Positions 27,082 to 35,384 of a DNA stretch of 64,000 nucleotides are shown here, piece by piece. The notes beneath the pieces are model-generated. The model saw nothing but the letters and a program-made list of their open reading frames with translations, was not told where the DNA came from and ran no database searches. Source of the DNA: Seleniivibrio sp. (lineage in GTDB: Bacteria > Chrysiogenota > Deferribacteres > Deferribacterales > Geovibrionaceae). The stretch covers positions 1 to 64,000 of the forward strand of contig NZ_JAJOIL010000026.1 of NCBI RefSeq assembly GCF_021209385.1, given 5' to 3'. Each line of letters begins with the position of its first letter. Position 1 is the first letter of the stretch. A program made the position numbers and the translations under genes.

Positions 27082-28637
27082 TTTGCGTATCCGACCGCTC
27101 TGGATTCCCGGATAACAGTGACTTTTATCTGACCGGGATAGGTCAGTTCGTCCTCTATCTGTTTTGAAATGTCTTTGGACAGCGTAATAAGTCTTTCATC
27201 GTTAACCTTTTCGGGTTCAACGATAATTCTGACTTCACGTCCTGCCTGTATAGCGTATGATTTGCTTACGCCGTCAAATCCGCCTGCGATTGTTTCAAGG
27301 TTTTCAAGACGTTTGATGTAGCTTTCCAGCACTTCGCGTCTTGCGCCGGGGCGTGATGCAGAGATGGCATCTGCCGACTGAACAAGCACAGCCTCGATAC
27401 ATTTGAATTCCTCTTCGCCGTGGTGAGAAGCTATCGCATTGATAACTCTCCAGTCTTCCTTGTGCTTTTTGGCAACTTCAACACCTATCTCGGTGTGTGA
27501 GCCTTCAGCTTCATAGTCTATCGCCTTACCGATATCGTGCAGAAGACCTGCGCGTTTTGCTATCTTTTCGTTAAGTCCGAGCTCTGCCGCCATAAGACCT
27601 GTGATCTTGGCAACCTCGATGGAGTGACCAAGAACGTTCTGACCGTAGGAAGTTCTGTATTTCAGCCTTCCAAGCAGTCTTGTGATGTCTTTGCTGACGT
27701 TGTGCAGACCGAGGTTGAAAAGGGCTTCCTCGCCCACTTCAAGAACGTGTTTTTCAAGTTCCTCTTTCGCCTTGTTGTAAATTTCCTCAATGCGCGCAGG
27801 GTGGATACGTCCGTCGGACACCAGTCTTTCCAGTGTCATTTTGGCGATCTCTCTGCGGAAAGGGTCATAGGACGAAAGAATTACTGCTTCCGGAGTGTCG
27901 TCAACGATTATGTCAACGCCTGTAACGCTTTCAAACGTGCGGATGTTACGTCCTTCACGTCCGATGATGCGTCCTTTCATCTCGTCGGAGGGCAGAGCCA
28001 CAACTGTGACGGTGATCTCCGAGATGTATTCGGGTGCGCAGCGCTGGATAGCGGTGGAGATGATGCTTCTTGCCTTTTTGTCGGCTTCGGTCTTTGTCTC
28101 CTCTTCCAGTTCGCGCAGAGTTCTTGCGGCTTCAAGTTTCGCATCGTCAACCATCTGTGCGATAAGCATCTGTTTCGCTTCTTCGCTGGTCATGTTGGCT
28201 ATTTTCTCTGTTTCAAAGATGATGTTCTGTTTCATCTCATTGATGCGTTCTTTTGTAGCGTCTATCTCTTTCAGACGTCTGTCATATTCGGCATCTTTCT
28301 GTACAAAGGATTCCTCTTTCTTTTCAAGAGTTTCCATCTTTTTGTCTACTGCCTCTTCCTTCTGGAAGATGCGTTTTTCCTGAACTTTCAGGTCGTTGCG
28401 TTTTTCGCGAACTTCTCTTTCAATTTCAGCTTTGCCTTTGTTGACAATATCTTTGGCTTCGAGTTTGGACTCTTTTACGATGTCGTCGCCCTCTCTTTTT
28501 GCTCTGCTGATAATGTCTTCAGCGGTTTTGTTCAGTTTCAGATTTTCAGCGTCATTTCTTTTTTTCTGCCAGAACATTCCGAAGAATGCTCCGATAACAG
28601 CTCCGGCTACCACCAGAAGGTAATAAGATATACCCAT
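27078..28637 (-). CDS. rny: ribonuclease Y
   Basis: Membrane-anchored endoribonuclease that starts mRNA decay. The 519-residue protein has an N-terminal membrane helix ([19 protein letters not shown]), a long charged coiled coil (about 30-190), a KH RNA-binding domain (about 205-265, with [13 protein letters not shown]), and an HD domain with HSIEVAK and [11 protein letters not shown]. Overlaps the ymdB start by 4 bases. Confidence 0.95.
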   Translation of the reverse strand: MGISYYLLVVAGAVIGAFFGMFWQKKRNDAENLKLNKTAEDIISRAKREGDDIVKESKLEAKDIVNKGKAEIEREVREKRNDLKVQEKRIFQKEEAVDKKMETLEKKEESFVQKDAEYDRRLKEIDATKERINEMKQNIIFETEKIANMTSEEAKQMLIAQMVDDAKLEAARTLRELEEETKTEADKKARSIISTAIQRCAPEYISEITVTVVALPSDEMKGRIIGREGRNIRTFESVTGVDIIVDDTPEAVILSSYDPFRREIAKMTLERLVSDGRIHPARIEEIYNKAKEELEKHVLEVGEEALFNLGLHNVSKDITRLLGRLKYRTSYGQNVLGHSIEVAKITGLMAAELGLNEKIAKRAGLLHDIGKAIDYEAEGSHTEIGVEVAKKHKEDWRVINAIASHHGEEEFKCIEAVLVQSADAISASRPGARREVLESYIKRLENLETIAGGFDGVSKSYAIQAGREVRIIVEPEKVNDERLITLSKDISKQIEDELTYPGQIKVTVIRESRAVGYAK

Positions 28638-29182
28638 CAGCTGTTCCTCCTGTATATATCAGTTTCGGTGACGAGCATGTCGCATGGTATGTCGTGCGGT
28701 TCTGCTTTGATACTGTCAAAAAGCTGACACTCAAACGCCAGACCCACGGCTTTGCGTATTCTGCCCGCCGCAAGGAGCCTGTCATAATAACCTTTGCCCC
28801 AGCCAACCCGCATAAGCCTTCTGTCGAAGGCAACGCCCGGCACCGCGGCAACGTCTATGGATTCGTAATCGGTACATTCGGCAGGCTCGCAGATTCCGTA
28901 TGCACCGCAGATAAGGCTGTTTTCACCTTTATAAAGCCCAAGCTCTATTCCGTCTCCCCGCACGCAGGGAAGATAAACCGCCTTTTTCATTCCGTATAAG
29001 GCATTTATAAGTTCCACCGTGTCAACTTCGCCTTTGAAGCTGACATAAAGCAGAAAACTGTCAAACGCCTGAAACATCGCAAGAAAGCGCTCTGTTATAC
29101 TAACGGAAGCTCTCTTTGCATATGCCGGATCAAGGTTTTTTCGTCGGGCAAGCGCCTCACTTCTGGCTTTTGCCTTTTCCAT
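28637..29182 (-). CDS. 5-formyltetrahydrofolate cyclo-ligase
   Basis: ATP-dependent conversion of 5-formyl-THF to 5,10-methenyl-THF. The 181-residue protein carries the family motif [12 protein letters not shown] and an N-terminal basic helix. The ATG at 29182 follows AAGGA; an in-frame ATG at 29200 is an alternative. It overlaps the rarA stop. This gene, a 6S RNA gene and zapA lie within a few kb, an association also known in proteobacteria. Confidence 0.9.
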   Translation of the reverse strand: MEKAKARSEALARRKNLDPAYAKRASVSITERFLAMFQAFDSFLLYVSFKGEVDTVELINALYGMKKAVYLPCVRGDGIELGLYKGENSLICGAYGICEPAECTDYESIDVAAVPGVAFDRRLMRVGWGKGYYDRLLAAGRIRKAVGLAFECQLFDSIKAEPHDIPCDMLVTETDIYRRNS

Positions 29183-30389
29183 ATTCCTTGACACCAGCAT
29201 GAAGTTTTCTCAGCCTTTCGGCTATTTTGCTTTCAAATCCCGCTTCGGATGGGTCATAAAAGACCTTATCCGTCGCGCCGTATTCCTGTTTAACGAACCC
29301 GCCGTGGTCGAACGGGTAAACATAACCCTGTCCGTTAGTCCGTAAAGGCTCCGGCACCGCCGGCGTGTTCTCTTCAAGATACTCTTTTACCATGTGCATG
29401 GACATATAACTCCGGTTGCTCTTGGGGCATCCGGCAAGGAATGTCACAACATGGGCGAGGATGATATCCCCTTCGGGTCTGCCCACCGCCATGAAGTTTT
29501 CATAGCCCGCGTGTGCAAACGTTACAGCATCGGGAAAGGCACTGCCTACGTCCTCCGATGCGCTTATGAGCAGTCTGCGGAAGATTGCCTCCGGTTCCAT
29601 ACCGCTTTTAAGGAGCGAAAACGCCCACAAAAGCGCGGAATCGGGGTCTGTTCCCCTTATGCTCTTGATCATCGCCGAAAGCATATTGTAATGCTCGTCG
29701 GTGTTATACCTTCCGGATGCGGTGTGCTGCGCAGCCTCTTTAACATTGAGGTGCAGAACGTCACCGACAAACTTTCCGCCGACAGCGGACAGCTCCAGAA
29801 GACTGTAAAAACGCCGTCCGTCACCGTCAGATGCCTGAATTAACCTGTCAAGATCCTCTTCAGACAGAATAACATCGACAGCGTTATACCGCTTTTTAAA
29901 ATACTCGTACGCCCTTGCGAACATCTGCGCAAATGCACTGCGGTCAAGTCTTTGAAGTTCAAAGACAAAACTGCGCGAACGCAGAGGGTGTATTAAATTG
30001 TGATAGGGGTTTTCCGTGGAAGCTCCGATCAGCTTGGCGTGTCCGGAATCTATCAGACCCAAAAGAAGAACCTGTTGGCTTTTGTTGAACCTGTGCAGTT
30101 CATCCAGAAAAACCAGCGTCTTGCCTCTGGTACCCGCAGACTCCATAACCTGCTTGATTTCCGCCGCGCCCGCCGTGGCCGCGTGGAGACTGACAAAAGG
30201 CATCTGTAAATGGTTTCCGATTATTTCTGCCAAGGTGGTCTTTCCTGTGCCGGGTGGACCGATAAGGATTATCGAGTCGAACCCGCCGTCTTCTGCCATC
30301 TTACGAAATACGGAATCTGCACCCAACAGATGATCCTGTCCGGCTATATCGTCAAAGACCTTTGGTCTTAACTCTTCCAGTATTCTCAT
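29157..30389 (-). CDS. rarA: replication-associated recombination protein A (RarA/MgsA)
   Basis: Clamp-loader-like AAA+ ATPase acting at stalled forks. The 410-residue protein shows Walker A IGPPGTGKTTLAE (about residues 45-55), Walker B LVFLDELHRFNKSQQ, sensor 1 IGASTENPYH, and the C-terminal MgsA domain (DPDSALLWAF, EDVGSAFPDAV). The start MRILEELRP matches the family core start (RP.. DIAGQDHLLG) although only a distant GGGG precedes it. Confidence 0.94.
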   Translation of the reverse strand: MRILEELRPKVFDDIAGQDHLLGADSVFRKMAEDGGFDSIILIGPPGTGKTTLAEIIGNHLQMPFVSLHAATAGAAEIKQVMESAGTRGKTLVFLDELHRFNKSQQVLLLGLIDSGHAKLIGASTENPYHNLIHPLRSRSFVFELQRLDRSAFAQMFARAYEYFKKRYNAVDVILSEEDLDRLIQASDGDGRRFYSLLELSAVGGKFVGDVLHLNVKEAAQHTASGRYNTDEHYNMLSAMIKSIRGTDPDSALLWAFSLLKSGMEPEAIFRRLLISASEDVGSAFPDAVTFAHAGYENFMAVGRPEGDIILAHVVTFLAGCPKSNRSYMSMHMVKEYLEENTPAVPEPLRTNGQGYVYPFDHGGFVKQEYGATDKVFYDPSEAGFESKIAERLRKLHAGVKEYGKGKSQK

Positions 30390-30457
30390 TTATGTATAAA
30401 CCCCTAACGGGCGGTAAAAAACTTCCTATCGAAACACATTTTCATGTGTCTTTGATT

Positions 30458-30491
30458 ATTATATTAGCACATCATCAGAATAGAGCAATGA
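30458..30491 (-). promoter_or_regulatory. probable promoter of rarA
   Basis: On the minus strand an exact TATAAT (30458-30463) lies 19 bases after TTGCTC (30483-30488). Between it and the gene is a perfect inverted repeat ACACAT-TTTC-ATGTGT (30434-30449) that could be an operator or small hairpin. The long spacer lowers confidence. Confidence 0.35.
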
Positions 30492-30579
30492 TATGTTTAA
30501 ATTTTTATGACAAAAAAGGTATAAAAGCCCCCGCTCATGCCGTTAACATAATCCAATTGTAGCCCTGTTCATCAGGGCG

Positions 30580-30720
30580 GAGGAATCACGACGCATCAGG
30601 CTTCCTGCTCATGGCGGGCTTGCACACCGCAATCAGTATCATCCCCCTTTTCTGGAGTATTGGCTCCAATTTTCATATGATACACGAACACAGCAGGGGC
30701 ATCCTTAGATTCTTAATTCA
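30580..30720 (-). ncRNA. ssrS: 6S RNA (RNA polymerase-binding regulatory RNA)
   Basis: The minus strand between zapA and rarA folds as one long interrupted hairpin: GAATC/GATTC (30708-30712 with 30583-30587), GATGC/GCGTC, CCTGCT/AGCAGG, GTATCAT/ATGATAC, and apical TGGAG/CTCCA. Strings typical of 6S RNA occur in the right order: TGTGTTCG, GGAGCCAATA on the 5' side, and GTGTGCAAGCCCGCC then GGAAGCCT on the 3' side, matching conserved parts of proteobacterial 6S RNAs. Location just after zapA is the classic ssrS position. Ends are approximate; a GCCCTG/CAGGGC hairpin at 30562-30577 may mark the 3' end. It is expected to mimic an open promoter and inhibit the housekeeping holoenzyme. Confidence 0.75.
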
Positions 30721-30722
30721 AT

Positions 30723-31030
30723 GAGACTGCTTCGTCAGCATCAGCTTCCTCGCAGAGACTTGTTTTGTCTTCGCGAGGAACGCAGAGACGACGCGATCTC
30801 GTATATCTTTATAACATTTTATAAATAAATGACGTCCTGCCATTTATTTATCAGCGCAAAGACTCTTTAAGCCTCCCTTTAAAAAAGGGAGGTTTGGAGG
30901 GATTACATTATATTTCATAAAAATCCACCCCGACCCTCCTTTTTCAAAGGAGGGAGAAGAGGCTGCTTCGTCCTTAAAGTCCTCACAGAGACGGTTTTCA
31001 TATCGTCTTTGCTGGCGAAGCAATCCCGCG
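30723..31030. repeat. composite intergenic repeat (families A and B)
   Basis: This gene-free stretch is made of dispersed repeats. It opens with GAGACTGCTTCG (30723-30734) and closes with the inverted CGAAGCAATCCC (31014-31025 area), both family B ends, with CTCGCAGAGAC and GTCTTCGCGAGGA inside. A family A unit sits in the middle (30872-30955): CCTCCCTTT-AAAAAAGGGAGG, a GGAGGGATTACATT segment, then AATCCACCCC and a second CCTCCTTTTTC-AAAGGAGG hairpin. No open frame with coding character was found. It looks like a MITE-like element without a transposase. Confidence 0.65.
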
Positions 31031-31051
31031 CCTATATCATTTTTTCAATTT

Positions 31052-31315
31052 TCAAACGTCTGCCTTCCTTAAAAGATCATCAAGGATGGCATCGGCGGCA
31101 TCTGCCGCTTCTTTCAGGTCAAGGTATTGAGCAGACAGTGTAAGTGCCGCCATAACGGCGAGCTTCTGTGTGTCAAGCACGTTGACCTTACTTCTTATTT
31201 CGTTCATACGATTCTGCAAAAGATCGGTGGCTCTGTCCACAAAGTCCTTGTCCCTGTCTGTCACCAGAGGGTACTGCAATCCGTTTATATTGACCTTATG
31301 TTCATAGACAGGCAC
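31052..31315 (-). CDS. zapA: cell division protein ZapA
   Basis: ZapA bundles FtsZ filaments at the division septum. The 87-residue product has the N-terminal beta segment (VNINGLQYPLVTD) followed by long helices with VDRATDLLQNRMNEI and KLAVMAALTLSAQYL, matching the family. It lies 19 bases after a small coiled-coil gene and upstream of the 6S RNA gene. Confidence 0.88.
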   Translation of the reverse strand: MPVYEHKVNINGLQYPLVTDRDKDFVDRATDLLQNRMNEIRSKVNVLDTQKLAVMAALTLSAQYLDLKEAADAADAILDDLLRKADV

Positions 31316-31334
31316 TTTTGCACCTCAACTTCTT

Positions 31335-31526
31335 TTATAGTCTGCCGATCAGATTTTCGATACGCTCGCGAACGGCGTCTTTCTGTTCCGAAAGCTGACG
31401 GTTTTCCTCTTTCAGACGGATATTCTCGGCTTCAAAGAGGGAGCATCTGTCCTTTTCTCTCTTAAGCTCGGACACCAGACTGTCTATCTTACTGCTTAAA
31501 ATATCCAGTTTCTCAAGAAGTTCCAT
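31335..31526 (-). CDS. small coiled-coil protein, ZapB-like
   Basis: The 63-residue protein is a single continuous coiled coil (MELLEKLDILSSKIDSLVSE, later ENIRLKEENRQLSEQK). Its position directly before zapA suggests a division role like ZapB, but coiled coils give weak homology, so the function is inferred from context. Confidence 0.7.
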   Translation of the reverse strand: MELLEKLDILSSKIDSLVSELKREKDRCSLFEAENIRLKEENRQLSEQKDAVRERIENLIGRL

Positions 31527-31631
31527 GAAACCTAATTACATCATTTATACACAGTTGTCAATAAATTAGAATAGAACCGAACCCAGCAGATTTTTGTAGA
31601 CCTACACTTAAACCGATGCTAAAATTCATCC

Positions 31632-33029
31632 ATGAGAAACATATTCACTTTAATCCTTATCATACTTACAGTGGCTCTTGCCGTTTCGTATTCCGTCAAT
31701 TTTTATACCGGCAAAAAACCCACGGAACTGCCCGTTCAGTTCAACAAAACGGCACAACCTGAAACACCTGCTTTTCAGATGCCAAATTCGGACGTAAACC
31801 TTATGCCCGAAGAACCTGACATGGCGAACACAGACGTTTATACAGGCGTTCTCGCGCTTGAAAAATCAATAGGCAAAAAACTTTCAATAATAGCGCGATC
31901 TTCAAACAACAAAGAGGTCATCGCGCGTATAGACCAGCTCAGTAAACAGCTTGAAACCGACGTAACTCTGGTTCTTGCCGCAGTCAACAAAAAAGAGCAG
32001 TGGTACAGAAACGAATTTTATCAGGTACTTATCGGACTTTTTGCAGTTTTCGTGCTGTTCACCGCAATAATGATAATGGGTTATGTGAGCATTAAAAAAT
32101 TCGTTGCGCAAAGCCTTATGATATCAGGATTTAAACCTGTTCAGACCTCTTCAGACGAAGCTGAAAACCCCATTCTTACAGCTGTCGGTGCCGTAGCCGC
32201 GAAACTCGCCGTCAAAATCGGCGAAAACCGCTATCTGTTCGATGCTGATAAAGCTGTCAGACTTAACACCGTACAGAAAAACGTCCTGTCAGAGATAACA
32301 GACGAAATACTGTTTCTGGACAAAGCTGGAAGCAAATTATCTCCGGAAGAACTTTATCTTCTCGGTGTTGAAAGGCTTAACGAAAAGAATTACACAGAGG
32401 CAAACGCCCTTTTCGAGCATATCAGAAGGGACGATTCAGATTTTGCCGCCGCATGGTATATGACAGGCTACATAGCCTATCTGAATAAAAAATATGATGT
32501 AGCCGCAGAAAATCTTGCGAAAGCATGCATGATAGAACCTGAAAATGATACTTTTCAGTCAACTTACGGCAGCACATGCCTTAAACTGAAAAGATACTCA
32601 GAAGCGGCATCCGCACTTGAAAAAGCAGCGGCACTTAAACCAGAAGACGCAGCCGTATGGAACAATCTGGCTCACGCATACATAGTTTCAGGCGAAACGG
32701 AAAAAGCGGCTGAAGCATTTCAGAAAGCGACTGACCTGAAACCGGATTTCCACGAAGCCCTTCATAACCTCGGACTGGCGCTGGGCAGGATGAACAAACA
32801 GGAAGAGGCACTTGCGGCATTTGAAAAAGCTATCACAGCCAAACCCGACAAACACGAATCCATGTACAACGCCGCCTGTCTTTACGCACTCCTTGGCAAA
32901 CGTGAAGGCGCGCTGAAAAACCTTAAAAAGGCTATTGAGCTTTCACCGGAATATGCAAAGAAAGCCCGCACTGACAAGGACTTTGAAAGTTTTGCAAACG
33001 ACGCCGAGTTTAAAGCCATAGTAGGATAA
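31632..33029 (+). CDS. membrane-anchored TPR protein
   Basis: A 465-residue protein with an N-terminal membrane helix (FTLILIILTVALAVSYSV), a second helix near residue 140 (VLIGLFAVFVLFTAIMIMGYV), and at least five tetratricopeptide repeats from about 240 to the end, with canonical spacing (AAWYMTGYIAYLNKKYDVAA, AAVWNNLAHAYIVSGETEKA). The region between the two helices (about 110 residues) is probably periplasmic and the repeats cytoplasmic. TPRs bind partner proteins; none is indicated by neighbours. Confidence 0.8.
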   Translation: MRNIFTLILIILTVALAVSYSVNFYTGKKPTELPVQFNKTAQPETPAFQMPNSDVNLMPEEPDMANTDVYTGVLALEKSIGKKLSIIARSSNNKEVIARIDQLSKQLETDVTLVLAAVNKKEQWYRNEFYQVLIGLFAVFVLFTAIMIMGYVSIKKFVAQSLMISGFKPVQTSSDEAENPILTAVGAVAAKLAVKIGENRYLFDADKAVRLNTVQKNVLSEITDEILFLDKAGSKLSPEELYLLGVERLNEKNYTEANALFEHIRRDDSDFAAAWYMTGYIAYLNKKYDVAAENLAKACMIEPENDTFQSTYGSTCLKLKRYSEAASALEKAAALKPEDAAVWNNLAHAYIVSGETEKAAEAFQKATDLKPDFHEALHNLGLALGRMNKQEEALAAFEKAITAKPDKHESMYNAACLYALLGKREGALKNLKKAIELSPEYAKKARTDKDFESFANDAEFKAIVG

Positions 33030-33050
33030 GATAGAACTTCTTCCTTTTTA

Positions 33051-33137
33051 TCTCCCCCTTTAAAAAAGGGGGACTAAGGGGGATTTACATTAAATATCAA
33101 TCAAATCCACCCCAGCCCTCCTTTTGCAAAGGAGGGA
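33051..33137. repeat. family A inverted repeat copy
   Basis: Downstream of the TPR gene: CCCCCTTT-AAAAAAGGGGG hairpin (33054-33072), GGGGGATTTACATTAAAT, then AAATCCACCCC and CCCTCCTTTTGC-AAAGGAGGG (33115-33136). Same order as in 30872-30955. It may also act as a terminator. Confidence 0.7.
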
Positions 33138-33181
33138 GTAAGACAACAATCTTGAATTTATAAATAACCGGAGAGTAATAG

Positions 33182-34457
33182 ATGCAGTGGGAAAAACTGC
33201 TTAACTATAACAGACTGAACGAAAAAGAGAGGGAATTCGACGACGCTCGAAACCCTTTCAGCATAGATTTTGACCGGATAATTTTCTCCGACTCTTTCCG
33301 CAGACTTGATCGCAAAACGCAGGTTCACCCCATGCGGAGCAACGACAACGTACACTCCCGCCTCCCACACAGCCTAGAAGTCTCATGCGTCGGCAGAAGC
33401 CTCGGAACCCTTGTGGGCGCACAGATAAAAAACCTTCCGCCGCATATGACATCAGACCGCGTTGGACAGATAGTTCAGGCAGCATGTCTGGCACACGACA
33501 TAGGTAACCCGCCATTCGGTCACATGGGCGAAACCATCATCGGAAAATGGTTTGAAGAACACGGCGGCAAATATTTCGATTCATTATCCGAATCCCAGAT
33601 AAACGACTTCACTCATTTTGAGGGCAATGCACAGGCATTTCGCATAATGACGCGTACATCAATGTACAGAAACAGCGGAGGACTGCGTCCCACATACGCC
33701 GTCATAGCCGCTATGATGAAATACCCGTGGATATATCAGGAAAATATTAAAAAATTCTGCTGTTTCAGCAGTGAAAGAGAGATTCTGGACGATATCGCCG
33801 TGAAAACGGGTCTGAACGGCGCTGACGGCATTTATTGCCGCCACCCCCTCGCATATCTTTCCGAAGCGGCAGACGACATCTGCTACAGCATAATTGACCT
33901 TGAAGACGCATACGAAATGGGTATTCTGCGGTTCAGTGAAGTCAAAGAACTGCTCAACTGCATATGCAAAATAGCAGACGACAAATTCTCAGGCAAGACA
34001 GACAAAGAAGTAATCGCGTATCTCAGAGCTATCGCCATAAATAACTGTGTCAACGCAACGGTTGGCGAATTTATCAAAAACGAAGACGCAATAATAAACG
34101 GCACTCTTCCGTATAAACACAACCTTCTTGAAAAGTCGGCTTTCAGCAAAGAAGCAGCAAACATAAAAAAAAATCAGCAGTGAGCTTATCTACAACAACA
34201 GGCGCAAACTCATTCTTGAGGTCGGAGCCTACAATATTCTCGGAATACTGCTGGAAACCTTCTGTGAGGCAGCATACGAACACGTCACGGAAGAAAAACC
34301 TGATGACAAGACACAGCATATCATAAAGATAATGGGCGATCAGGCACCACAAAAAGCCGAAACAGTCTTTGAGGCTCTGCACAGAGTGACCGATTATATT
34401 TCTGGTATGACAGACAATTACGCCACTGAAACAGCACAGCAGATAGCAGGAATTTAA
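33182..34457 (+). pseudogene. dgt: dGTP triphosphohydrolase, frameshifted in a poly-A run
   Basis: Hydrolyses dGTP to deoxyguanosine and triphosphate. The first frame (33182-34183) gives 333 residues with FSDSFRRLDRKTQV, the HD-domain residues RLPHSLEVS and LAHDIGNPPFGHMG, and HFEGNAQAFR. It ends prematurely after nine A's (34165-34173). With eight A's the frame continues ISSELIYNNRRKLILEVGAY and on to a TAA at 34457, giving the expected total of about 424 residues. ATG with GGAGAG upstream. The first frame keeps the HD catalytic residues but lacks the C-terminal region. Confidence 0.88.
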
Positions 34458-34464
34458 AAAATAT

Positions 34465-34502
34465 GAGACTGCCGCGCCGATTACATCGGCTCGCAGAGAC
34501 GT
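34465..34502. repeat. family B repeat fragment
   Basis: GAGACTGC followed by CTCGCAGAGACG, between the convergent dgt and nrdG ends. It shares these strings with 30723-30765. Confidence 0.5.
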
Positions 34503-34539
34503 GAAAAAGAAATGCACCTCAGATGAGCAGAAAGCAGGC

Positions 34540-35217
34540 TTAACGCACTCTGACGTTATTAAAATATTTTTCAATAAGCTTTATGGCGCCGCTTTTATCA
34601 AATATCTCCGGTTTAAAAGATTTATCCAGCATCCGCGAATCCCTAAGGGTCTGAACATAAAAAGGCGCATCACCGACATATCCGGCAACAGCGGCAATGT
34701 CCGCCTCTTCAGGCATTTTCCACATGGTATGGCGCACCTCGAAAGGAACCCCGAATATCTTAAGCGCTTCAATGGTTTTGTAAAACGAATTATGTTTGTG
34801 GGGAGTTCTCACGATACTTTTAAGGTCGTCGGGTGAAAAAGACTTAAGGTCAACGGCAACATAGTCCGCAAGTCCCGCATCCAATATCTTTGCCAGCTTT
34901 ACAGGAAGAAAACCGTTGGTGTCCAGCTTAACGGCAAGTCCTCTGGATTTCAGGTCGTCCAGAAACAGATGCAGATTCTTTGAAAAAAGAGGCTCGCCGC
35001 CGGTTACGGCGACGGCCTCGATATCCTTACCGTTCAGGTAGTCAAGGAAATCAGCCAGTCTGTTTGACCCCTTTCTGCCAACCGCAAGATACGGGTTGTG
35101 ACAATATCTGCATCTTATGTTGCACCCATGGGTGAAGGCTATGGATGAGATCTTTCCAGGGTACTCCATAAGGCTCACATGCTGATAGTCTGCAAGAAAA
35201 AAGTCATACGCTGTCAT
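34540..35217 (-). CDS. nrdG: anaerobic ribonucleotide reductase activating enzyme NrdG
   Basis: Radical SAM activase that installs the glycyl radical on class III reductase. The 225-residue protein has the cluster motif CNIRCRYCHNP (CxxxCxxC, about residues 33-40), the SAM-binding TGGEPL, and KLDTNG. It starts one base inside the stop of the small glycyl-radical-motif gene (TAATG), so the activase and its substrate are translationally coupled. Confidence 0.92.
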   Translation of the reverse strand: MTAYDFFLADYQHVSLMEYPGKISSIAFTHGCNIRCRYCHNPYLAVGRKGSNRLADFLDYLNGKDIEAVAVTGGEPLFSKNLHLFLDDLKSRGLAVKLDTNGFLPVKLAKILDAGLADYVAVDLKSFSPDDLKSIVRTPHKHNSFYKTIEALKIFGVPFEVRHTMWKMPEEADIAAVAGYVGDAPFYVQTLRDSRMLDKSFKPEIFDKSGAIKLIEKYFNNVRVR

Positions 35218-35384
35218 TATTTAACCTGAAAAGTCTCTCTGTGTTCAAATTCTTCTTTTTTGCCCTCGTTCCATTGTTTAACGGGGCTGTGGTAACCCAC
35301 TACGCGGCTGTATACGTCACAGGGCGTACCCTTAACGCTGTCCAGCTCGGTTTCCAGTTTTTGCAGTTCTTCTTTCTTATCCAT
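35217..35384 (-). CDS. 55-residue protein with the class III RNR glycyl-radical motif
   Basis: Short gene with an excellent AGGAGG site. The 55-residue product has an N-terminal helix (MDKKEELQKLETELDSVKG) and then CDVYSRVVGYHSPVKQWNEG followed by KKEEFEHR. In NrdD proteins the RVxGY segment at the extreme C-terminus holds the radical glycine; the large subunit encoded just upstream lacks it. It overlaps nrdD by 8 bases and nrdG by 1. I infer that it is the detached radical domain, which must dock on NrdD and be activated by NrdG. No slippery sequence is seen that would fuse it to NrdD by frameshifting. Confidence 0.85.
   Translation of the reverse strand: MDKKEELQKLETELDSVKGTPCDVYSRVVGYHSPVKQWNEGKKEEFEHRETFQVK

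Noticed and set aside
27537-28727. 396-residue open frame on the plus strand over rny
   Set aside because: It is antisense to an unmistakable ribonuclease Y; the low-complexity, phenylalanine-rich product is the shadow of the charged coiled coil.
30362-30562. 66-residue plus-strand frame upstream of the 6S RNA gene
   Set aside because: No ribosome-binding site, overlaps the rarA start, and covers the promoter hairpin; treated as non-coding.
30870-30956. CRISPR-like repeats in the zapA-rarA gap
   Set aside because: The repeated strings are inverted hairpins without regular spacing or spacers, and no cas genes are near.
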